This document shows, one piece after another, positions 47,352 to 56,100 of a DNA stretch of 64,000 nucleotides. Position 1 is the stretch's first letter. Each line of letters opens with the position of its first letter. This DNA comes from Paenibacillus sp. sptzw28 (GTDB lineage: Bacteria; Bacillota; Bacilli; Paenibacillales; Paenibacillaceae): positions 2,003,501 to 2,067,500 of the forward strand of contig NZ_CP080545.1 of NCBI RefSeq assembly GCF_019550795.1, given 5' to 3'. The notes beneath the pieces were generated by a model, which was given only the letters and a program-made list of their open reading frames with translations, searched no databases and was not told where the DNA came from. Made by a program: the position numbers and the translations under genes.

Positions 47352-48806
47352 ATGTTTACGGTATTGATCGCAGACGATGAACCCTGGGTTGTGTACAGGA
47401 TAAGAGAAATGATCGAGTGGGAAAGGCTCGGCTTTATTGTTATCGGGGAGGCGCACAACGGACTGTCGGCTCTGGAGATCATTCTGGAGAAGAAGCCGGA
47501 TGTCGTCATTTCGGATATCCGTATGCCTGGTTTGAACGGGATTGAGCTTCTGGAGCAAATCCGGCTCCACGATCTGCGGAGCAACGTGATTATGATCAGC
47601 GGATATTCGGAGTTTGAATATGCCCAGAAAGCGCTGCGGTTCGGAGCCTTCGATTACTTGCTCAAGCAGGTCGATAAGGACAAGCTGACCGACGCGTTGG
47701 AACGGTTGAAAGCGACGCTCGAGGAGAAGCAAAAAGTGCAAAAAGGACTGGAACTTCTGCTGGACGATCTTTTCGAAATATTCGAGTCCGATGAGAATAT
47801 GAAGCTGCAGAACTTCTTGTCGAGCCGGGGAATTGACTGCGAATATCCGCACTTCCGGTTCATTAGCTGTTTGTACCAGCATTCATCGTTTCCCGATGCG
47901 GGCGACACGCAGCCGGCGATCTCCGGGATCCGTTATTTGCGGTTTCGTACGGGACAGAATAAAGTCTCCTTCCTGATCAATTATGACGAATTGAAGTATC
48001 CGACCGGTTTACTTGATTTTATTTCAGATCATTTGTCCGACGCCCGGTGTATCGGGATCAGCGGAATCGGCGTCTATTCTACGCCCGTCGCCAAGCTCTA
48101 TCAGGAATCGGATATTGCCCTTTGCAGTTTTTTCACCCGGCCTGAAAGCCGAATCCTCGAATACAAACAAGCTGACCATGCCTCTGTCTTGATGGGAACG
48201 ATCCTGCAAATCGAAGTGGCCGTAAAGGAGCAAAAGCCGGAGCAAGCGAACAGGCTTCTGGATGAGCTAAGCGCCGAATGCAAGGAGCGGTCCATGCAGA
48301 TCGACCAATTATGCGCGCTGTACAATCAAATCGTGTTGCTCTTTTACAAATATTACAGCAGTACCGACGCAAATTATGAAATCGAATATTTGAACTACGA
48401 TCAAATCTTTCGCCAGTACCGCTCGGTCGAGGAGTTGTTCGAAAAGCTGAAGGCCATTTTCCGGCAGCAAACCGGAGAAGAGCTGCACATTTCCAATGAA
48501 ATGGTAAGGAAAATCATCGAATACATCGACTCCAGCTTTACGGAAGATATAATGCTCGTTGATGTGGCAAAGAAGTTCAATATTACCGTCGGATATGTGA
48601 GCGCTCTCATAAAGAAGGAAACGGGAAAAACGTATATGGAGTATGTGATGAACAAAAGGCTGAATCTGGCTAAGGAATTACTGCAGGATACTTCGTTGTC
48701 CATTCAAGTGATCGTAGATCGGGTGGGGTATCGGGATTATTTTCATTTCAACAAAATTTTCAAAAAGTATTTCGGAATCACACCGGGTAAATTTCGTAAA
48801 TTGTAG
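47352..48806 (+). CDS. Response regulator with AraC-type HTH, YesN family (system 3)
   Basis: 484 residues. Receiver Asp55 in VISDIRMPGLNG, then a linker domain and the double HTH (IMLVDVAKKFNITVGYVSAL, IQVIVDRVGYRDYFHFNKIF). GGAGG lies 10 bases before the ATG, one base after the kinase stop. The importer 3 genes begin 115 bases downstream and are the likely targets. Confidence 0.93.
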   Translation: MFTVLIADDEPWVVYRIREMIEWERLGFIVIGEAHNGLSALEIILEKKPDVVISDIRMPGLNGIELLEQIRLHDLRSNVIMISGYSEFEYAQKALRFGAFDYLLKQVDKDKLTDALERLKATLEEKQKVQKGLELLLDDLFEIFESDENMKLQNFLSSRGIDCEYPHFRFISCLYQHSSFPDAGDTQPAISGIRYLRFRTGQNKVSFLINYDELKYPTGLLDFISDHLSDARCIGISGIGVYSTPVAKLYQESDIALCSFFTRPESRILEYKQADHASVLMGTILQIEVAVKEQKPEQANRLLDELSAECKERSMQIDQLCALYNQIVLLFYKYYSSTDANYEIEYLNYDQIFRQYRSVEELFEKLKAIFRQQTGEELHISNEMVRKIIEYIDSSFTEDIMLVDVAKKFNITVGYVSALIKKETGKTYMEYVMNKRLNLAKELLQDTSLSIQVIVDRVGYRDYFHFNKIFKKYFGITPGKFRKL

Positions 48807-48921
48807 TCTTATCGAAAACTATTGAAAAGCACAAAAAGAGTAAAGTGGAAACATAGGATGCAGGTACGTATGCCGTTATGCTAAAGAAGCAACAACTAAT
48901 CTATACAGGGGGATTGCGAAT

Positions 48922-50622
48922 ATGAAGTTGAAACTGTTTACAACTTTGATGTTGGCCGGGGCCGTCGCGCTATCAGGATGCAGCGCCAACAATTCGGGAA
49001 GGGGAAGCACTACCGAACCGACGGAGACGTCGAAAACCGAAACGGCGAAGACCGAGACGCCTGCGGCGCCGGTAGATCTTACTTGGTTCGCTACAGCAGG
49101 AGGCTGGAACCCGCCGCAATGGACCACGGAGTCTGGCACCATTATGGGGGAACAGACGAAAAAGACGGGGCTCACCTTTACTTTCAACATTCCGGCACAG
49201 GATGCTGATACGAAATTGAATCTGATGATGGTTTCATCGTCGGACGCTTTCCCGGATGTCATTACGACGTTAGGCCCGGATATGGGAAAGAAGCTGGTTG
49301 AAGCCGGCAAGGTTTGGGAATTGGAAGAATTCCTTACGAAATACGATCCGGAATCCCATTTGCTCAAAGATTTTCCTGAAGATGTCAAGCAGCAAATGAT
49401 TAAACACTATGGCGGCTGGTACGCGATCGGAAGCCATATGACCAGCGATGACGCGAGAAAGGTATATCCGCCGTCAAGCGATTACTATACAGATGTAGCG
49501 AAGTATGCTGAAAATAAAGGCGTTTTGGTCAATGGGAATATTTTGAAAGAGGCCGGCATTGAACTTTCCGATCTCAGAACCGAGGAAGGCGTGCTCGCGG
49601 CTCTTAAGAAGGTAAAGGACATGAATCTGACGGTTGACGGCCAGCCTGTCATTCCACTTCAGATTCACGGCAAAAACTACCATGGCGAAACGCTCCAATT
49701 CCTGCATAGATCTTTTGGCGCGATGCCGATTGACAAGGACGGTAAATTTAGAAATATCTACATGTCTCCGGAAAACAAGCATGCCATTCAATTCCTGTTT
49801 AAGGCGGCCCAAGGCGGGTACTTCGATCCCGGCCAGATGACAACGGATGATGCGGCGATCGAAGCGAACCTCTTGTCCAAACGTGTGTTCATGTTCATCG
49901 GAGGGACGCCCAAAGGCAAATTTGATCAGCTTGATTTCTGGAAGTCGCCCGGTGTGATCTTATCGAGTGAAGGCACAAAGCCGGTGTTCATGTTCTGGTC
50001 CGAGCCGGGGCGCGGCTGGATGCAAACGCACATTTCCAAATCGACGAAGGAACCGGAAAAGTTGGCGAAATGGCTTAGCTATGCGACCAGTGACGAGGGG
50101 ATGACGCTTAGTCACTTCGGTATCGAAGGCGTTGATTACACGAAAGACGACAAAGGTCTCATTACAAGAACGGATAAAGGAATTCAAGCTCTGAAGGACA
50201 GCACCAAAACGGCAATGGATATATTCTGGCAATTCACCAATATGGCATTCCTTGAACACGTGCAGCCTGCTCCGACAAAGAGGGAAGGCGCTGGCGGATT
50301 GATTGAGATGGAAGCGAAGACCGCTTACGGCAGATCACAGGAAGTCGTTCGATATGATGCTTCCGTACTGGATTTGCCCGGGGACTTCTTTGCACCCGGA
50401 AGCGCGAATGTGATGATCCGAAATCAAATCCAGCAATTTTATGAAGCTCAGGTTGCCAAGATGGTGCTCGCGAAGGATGAGGCAATGTTCAACGCACTCT
50501 ACGACGAGTTTGTCACAAAGATGAAGGGATTGGGTGTTGAAAAACTTGATGCGGCGCTGGACGTAGAACTCCAGAAGAAGTCGAAAGAAATGGGCGTCAC
50601 GGTGAAAGGCGTAAATTCATAA
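48922..50622 (+). CDS. Extracellular sugar-binding lipoprotein, LplA type (importer 3)
   Basis: 566 residues. Lipobox LSGC with Cys20, then a Thr/Glu-rich linker (TEPTETSKTETAKTE). The body has MMVSSSDAFPDVITTLGPDM and GRGWMQTHISKSTKEPEKLA. AGGGGGA precedes the ATG. The DNA context links it to regulators 45626-48806 and permeases 50713-52650. Confidence 0.92.
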   Translation: MKLKLFTTLMLAGAVALSGCSANNSGRGSTTEPTETSKTETAKTETPAAPVDLTWFATAGGWNPPQWTTESGTIMGEQTKKTGLTFTFNIPAQDADTKLNLMMVSSSDAFPDVITTLGPDMGKKLVEAGKVWELEEFLTKYDPESHLLKDFPEDVKQQMIKHYGGWYAIGSHMTSDDARKVYPPSSDYYTDVAKYAENKGVLVNGNILKEAGIELSDLRTEEGVLAALKKVKDMNLTVDGQPVIPLQIHGKNYHGETLQFLHRSFGAMPIDKDGKFRNIYMSPENKHAIQFLFKAAQGGYFDPGQMTTDDAAIEANLLSKRVFMFIGGTPKGKFDQLDFWKSPGVILSSEGTKPVFMFWSEPGRGWMQTHISKSTKEPEKLAKWLSYATSDEGMTLSHFGIEGVDYTKDDKGLITRTDKGIQALKDSTKTAMDIFWQFTNMAFLEHVQPAPTKREGAGGLIEMEAKTAYGRSQEVVRYDASVLDLPGDFFAPGSANVMIRNQIQQFYEAQVAKMVLAKDEAMFNALYDEFVTKMKGLGVEKLDAALDVELQKKSKEMGVTVKGVNS

Positions 50623-50712
50623 TCGCATGATTTGAACGATGAATAGTGCCGAAGTGCATGTGCCTTTCTCTGCTGCACTTTGGCATTATCATTGCCTTGG
50701 GAGGGAGAAATG

Positions 50713-51693
50713 ATGGCGAAGAGCGTCGATGAAGTACACATCCCATCAGAAAGAACGAAAAAAAGCAGAAAATCCTTCAGGCTCGGACACGATCTTCGAA
50801 CACAGTTGGAGCTCAAGACGATGCTTTGGCCTGCAGTTATTCTGATTACAATATTTGACTTTGTCCCGATGTACGGGCTGTTGATGGCATTCAAGGCTTA
50901 CGACCCCATCACCGGAATCAAAGGTATTTTTACGAGTCAATGGAACAATTTCGAGAACTTTCTGGGGGTTTTCTACCACTTTGAGTTTTGGCCTATGGTG
51001 AAAAATACGCTCGGAATCAATCTCTTGGGGTCGCTGATCGGGATCCCGGTAACACTGATTTTCGGACTGCTGTTAAACGAGATCAGGAATGCTAAGTTTA
51101 AATCGCTTATTCAGACCATCACGTATATGCCGCATTTTCTGTCCTGGGTTATTTTTGGCGGATTGTTTATTACGCTGCTCAATCCGGATGGCGGAATGGT
51201 CAATTATTTGCTTCTGAAGCTTGGCTTGATCGATGAGCCCATTCTGTTTTTGGGCGAACCCAAATATTTCTGGGGTATCGCCATCGGGACGAATTTATTG
51301 AAGGAAATCGGCTGGGGCGCTATTTTGTATTTGGCTGCCATGGCCGGCATCGACCAGTCTTTATATGAAGCTGCCGCCATCGACGGCGCGGGCCGGTTCA
51401 AACGGATGTGGCATATCACGCTGCCAGGCATTCTGCCTACTTTGATGATTCTAATCATCTTCGCCGTAAGCGGCATGCTAAACAATAACTTTACACAAAT
51501 TTATGTCTTCCAAAATCCATTGAACTTGCCGACGAGTCAAGTTATCGATACTTTCGTGTATCAACAGGGGCTTAGACAGTTCCAGTTTGGTTCCGCCACG
51601 GCGATCGGGTTGATGAAAGCGGTGTTTGCATTGTTGCTGTTGCTTGGAGCTAACTATTTATCCAAGAAGCTGACAAAATCAGGTTTGTTTTAG
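50713..51693 (+). CDS. ABC sugar importer permease, LplB type (importer 3)
   Basis: 326 residues. LIQTITYMPHFLSWVIFGGL and the EAA loop EAAAIDGAGRFKRMWHITLP as in importer 1; about six helices. Two ATGs in tandem (50710, 50713) follow GGGAGGG; the second has better spacing. Ends 24 bases before the next ribosome binding site. Confidence 0.92.
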   Translation: MAKSVDEVHIPSERTKKSRKSFRLGHDLRTQLELKTMLWPAVILITIFDFVPMYGLLMAFKAYDPITGIKGIFTSQWNNFENFLGVFYHFEFWPMVKNTLGINLLGSLIGIPVTLIFGLLLNEIRNAKFKSLIQTITYMPHFLSWVIFGGLFITLLNPDGGMVNYLLLKLGLIDEPILFLGEPKYFWGIAIGTNLLKEIGWGAILYLAAMAGIDQSLYEAAAIDGAGRFKRMWHITLPGILPTLMILIIFAVSGMLNNNFTQIYVFQNPLNLPTSQVIDTFVYQQGLRQFQFGSATAIGLMKAVFALLLLLGANYLSKKLTKSGLF

Positions 51694-51726
51694 ACATATA
51701 CGAATTACTTATAGGAGGTGTCCGTT

Positions 51727-52650
51727 ATGGTCGGGGGCAGGAGCTGGGGAGACCGTATTTTTTCGGCATCGATTGTGATCGTCATGGTCATTGTGATGCT
51801 TCTGACATTGTATCCGTTTTGGTATTCGGTCGTGAACTCTTTGAACACAGGCGACGATCTTGTGCGCGGACCTATATTTCTATGGCCGAGGGAATTTACT
51901 TGGGCGAGCTGGCAGTCGGTGATGGCGGACCCGGGGATGCTTAAGGCTGCATGGATCAGCGGGTCGCGGACGGTGATTGTAACGGTTGTCTCTATCATGT
52001 ATACGGCGATGTTTACGTACGCCTTTTCCCGTCCTTATTTAAAAGGGAAAGTAGTGTATGCGGTAATCGGCTTTACGAGCATGTACTTTAGCGGCGGGCT
52101 GATTCCTTCCTTTATGCTGATGAATTGGCTCGGGTTGTATGATTCCTACTGGGTTTACATCCTCCCCGGACTTTTTCTCGGATTTTGGAACGTCATTATT
52201 TTCAATGCAAATTTCAAGGCGATTCCCGATGCGTTGTTTGAATCGGCCAAGATGGATGGAGCGAATGAGTTCACCATATTCTTCCGAATCGTCGTTCCGT
52301 TATCGAAGCCGGTATTGGCCGCACTTTCGGTTTTCACGGCTGTCGGCGTATGGAACGATTACGGAGCGACGCTGTATTTTACTCAATCGCCTCACTTGCA
52401 GACGCTGCAATATTTAATCTTAAAGCTGCTTCAGTCGGCTGATGCGGTGAATCAGATGGCAAACATTGCTGGCAACAACAATCCTGCTGTCGCAGAGCTT
52501 TACTCCAGAGCGCAAGGCCATGGCATCGTTACGGCCCAAACCCTTCAGCTGGCGGCGATGGTCATCTCGTCAATTCCGATGATTATTATGTACCCGTTTG
52601 CGCAAAGGTTTTTTATTAAAGGCGTGCTGCTTGGTTCTATTAAAGGATAA
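51727..52650 (+). CDS. ABC sugar importer permease, YtcP/LplC type (importer 3)
   Basis: 307 residues. GDDLVRGPIFLWPREFTWAS and the EAA loop ESAKMDGANEFTIFFRIVVP. The ATG at 51727 is 8 bases after AGGAGG; the upstream GTG at 51718 directly abuts that site and is not used. Ends IKGVLLGSIKG. Confidence 0.92.
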   Translation: MVGGRSWGDRIFSASIVIVMVIVMLLTLYPFWYSVVNSLNTGDDLVRGPIFLWPREFTWASWQSVMADPGMLKAAWISGSRTVIVTVVSIMYTAMFTYAFSRPYLKGKVVYAVIGFTSMYFSGGLIPSFMLMNWLGLYDSYWVYILPGLFLGFWNVIIFNANFKAIPDALFESAKMDGANEFTIFFRIVVPLSKPVLAALSVFTAVGVWNDYGATLYFTQSPHLQTLQYLILKLLQSADAVNQMANIAGNNNPAVAELYSRAQGHGIVTAQTLQLAAMVISSIPMIIMYPFAQRFFIKGVLLGSIKG

Positions 52651-52720
52651 CGAGACAATCATGGGGCTGTATGGCCATTAACGCCGGGGACAAGAATACG
52701 GTTCGGAACGTAACATTCTG

Positions 52721-52890
52721 CGAAAGAAATACTGCAAGCGGTTGGGGAAGCAGGCGTGAAGCACATGGTCGGCTTCAATTACCGCTTCACTCCCGCCGTA
52801 CAGCTTGTAAAGAAGCTGATTCAGGAAGGCAGGACCTAGGAAGGATTAGCATTTCCGCGGCCAGTTCCTGCAGGATGGAATCGTCGATCC
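52721..52890 (+). pseudogene. Gfo/Idh/MocA oxidoreductase fragment
   Basis: EILQAVGEAGVKHMVGFNYR then FTPAVQLVKKLIQEGR, a TAG at 52837, and after a shift HFRGQFLQDGIVDPIF. The segment VGFNYRFTPAV is a hallmark of the substrate-binding side of this dehydrogenase family. Both ends are missing. It may mark the former downstream end of operon 3. Confidence 0.7.
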
Positions 52891-52929
52891 GATTTTTTGC
52901 ATTATTTGGAGGGGGAATGTAAAAGTGCG

Positions 52930-52943
52930 TGAAAGCGCTATTA
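52930..52943 (+). promoter_or_regulatory. cre-like site upstream of the 1982-residue protein gene
   Basis: TGAAAGCGCTATTA differs from TGWAANCGNTNNCA at one position. It lies about 200 bases before the ATG at 53139. Confidence 0.4.
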
Positions 52944-53138
52944 GTTTTCTGATTTGCATGTTTAAACAGGAAACAATACTTTATAAGCGAAGTGCAGGCG
53001 TAAAGCGGTAAGCATATCTCTGCACAAGCCGCAGGCTTCTTTCTCAATTGCATGAAGGGGGTTTTTTTTTACCCTTAGAAAGTAGCTTTAAGAATTTCAG
53101 TTTCCCGTTGATATTATAATTAAATGGAGGAATGCATA

Positions 53139-56100
53139 ATGGTTCAGAAAGGGCTTAGATTTGGAAATAGTCTTAAGCGTATGTTGTCTATATTTGTTTC
53201 CATTTGTTTAATGGCAACGTTCCTGCCTGTAGCGGCGGGAGCAGCTGCAGCGGAAACAACGGCTCAATCGTTGATGACGGATTATCAACCAACGATTCAA
53301 GAGGTCATCGATGCAAGCGGATTTAAACATCCCGGCATCGGACTTACCAAGGATTTTCTTGAAAATGTGAGGACACAGGTACGGGCGAAAAAAGAACCTT
53401 GGAATTCATATTTTAATCGAATGCTATTATCTGGGGCCGCTGCGAAGAACGTCGGATCAAGCATTCAGGGTGCGGATCCAACCAAGCCGAGAACTGTTGC
53501 GGTGAATAGTAAAGGCGCTTTTGTGACGGATGGGTTACTCGCGTATACGCAGGCACTTATGTATATTATTACCGGAGACGAAGTCTACCGGGCCAATGCC
53601 ATGAGAATTATCCGACTTTGGGAGCAAATGGACCCCAATCAATATACGTATTTCACGGATTCTCACATTCATATGGGTATCCCTCTTAACCGGATGGTGA
53701 CTGCGGCAGAAATATTGCGGTATTCCAGCACACAAAGCGATGCTCTGCAATGGACGGATAAGGATACTGCTGATTTTACGAATAACCTGATTACCCCGAT
53801 GATTGAAACGTTTATGCATTTTAATGACAAATTCATGAACCAGCATCTTTATCCGCTGCTGGGGGCCATGTCGGGTTATATCTTTACCGGCAACAGAGAC
53901 CGGTATAATGAGGGAGTCGAGTGGTTTACCGTCAACAAGACCGCTGTAGACCAGGGTCAAAACGGCGCCATTAAATCCTTGTTCAGATTGGTGGATACAA
54001 ATGCTTTGACAGGAGAGAAAGTGGATCCCCCGGTCGTTCAGCATGTCGAAATGGGCCGGGATCAAGCTCATGGTGCCGGTGACATAACCAACATGGAAAT
54101 ATTAGCGCGTTTATTGCTTGCCCAGGGAACCAAAGTGGATCCGGTAGACGGAACTGCTTCGACAGCGCCGAATGCTGTAGGACCTTACGAATTTCTGGAT
54201 AACCGCATCTTGAAGGCTGCCGACTTTTTTGGCCGTTTCATGTTGGGTTATGATACGCCATGGATACCTGTCGCGGCGCATACGGATGCCAATGGAAATC
54301 CGACTGTTATTTACAAACAACTGAAAGAAGGATATCGGGGAAGAATTGGCGGTAACGTATATGACCTTTACTATTACTATAAATACACCGCAGGAGTAAA
54401 CATGGAGGTAGAGGCTCCGTACTTTACCGAAATGTTCAACAAAAGACATTATTTCTATTGGGAGTCTCCGGACGGAGGGGCGGATTATTGGCTTTATATC
54501 CCTAAAGAGGCCGAAGCCGAGGGTACGCAAACTCTACCGAAACCTGTAACAGATTCAAATTTGCGGGAAATTGAAGATCGATACACCAAATTTGACAATA
54601 ATTCCACGACAATGCAAGAGGGAGATACTTCTTTCGTCAGGATGACGGCAACGGAAGAGGGAAGCAAAATTGCGCTTGTGGCTTCGAGCACCGGTGAGAA
54701 AACCATTGGGTTCAAGATCCGGACCAATGGGACAGCCAAGCTGGAAGTGATTGGTGGAATTAACGATACATTGGCGCTGCCGGACACGAAGGGGCAGTGG
54801 CGATATGTGACCTATAAGATGAATAATTTCCAGTTTTTTGGGGACCTTGTTTATTTCAAAGTAAAAGGAGCCGGCACTACGGTCGACATTGACCACATCA
54901 ATGTAAGCGCAGGAACACAGCTGACGCCGCCGGTGTTCCATGCAGGAATCGCGCCATTAAATTTATTTGTCTATGTCGGTTCTGAGGCACCGGTCAAATT
55001 CGATTTTTCGGCAGTAGACGCGAATGCAGCTGATGTCGTATCCTATCAGATCGATAATAAACCTGAGGGCGCTGTCTTGAATGAGAGCACCGGCGCATTT
55101 ACCTGGAAGCCGACGCAAGCTGGAACCTATTCGTTTGTTGTGAGTGCGTCGGACGGAACCACGGTTGTAATGAAGGACGTTAAGATTGTCGTAACGAATG
55201 ACCGGAAATCCGCAGTAGCAGCAGTAGTTAGTCCATATAATCCAAATACAAGTTATATTTTGTCAACTTTTGATTACTTTAAAATCGTGTATGCAGATGT
55301 AATGAATCAAATCTCAAGCGCATCCGATGATGCTTTCTATCAGCTATTGATTGATTTGAATAGTGCGGTTCAGAGTCTGAAAGAACTGAATCCATTATTA
55401 CAAGATGGAAGCATGAATTTCCTGGATATGTTTGCAAGTTCCACCTTTGGAACAGCAGTCGCCACCCTTTCGGATAACAATAGTGATAGTTTTGTATGTT
55501 TTTGCGTAGCTCAGAATTTGACTCATTACATGGATTTCGGTCCGAATTATAAAATTTCGGCAAATGCCTTCGAGCTGCAGGTAAGAGTCAGTTTTCCTGA
55601 TCGTATAGGCGGTGCGGCCATCTTCGGATCCAACGATAAATTGAATTGGACAAGGTTAACCCCCGGCCTGACAACGTATACGGAAGATATGCAAAGACTT
55701 GAGGTGCAGGACGATCTCAAAAATCAGCAATTCCGCTTCCTGAAAATACAAATCATTGAGCCGGGGCCCACCCCGATTTCAAACATACCAATGCTCGAAG
55801 TGGCCGAATTCAGAATCCATGGAGAGCGCCACGATATGGTAACCCAAATTCCGGGAACGATTGCCGAAGCGCTGGCGGAAGCGGCGAAGCTGCCTGCCGA
55901 AGATTATACGAAACAAAGCTATTACCTGTTCCAGAAAGAATTGGAATATGTGAAGAGCGCCGTCGGCAACTCCGATTATACCGAGCAAGAGCTGATTAAC
56001 GAACTTTATGACGCCCGTAATTTGTTGGTGCCGTACACGACGTCGCTGTATTCGTTCGAAGGAAACGCAAAGAATACGTTTGGTTCTTCTTCGTCCACCG

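Noticed and set aside
53050..53085. GGGGG plus T-run as a terminator
   Set aside because: No stable stem precedes the T-run; the CCC lies after it.
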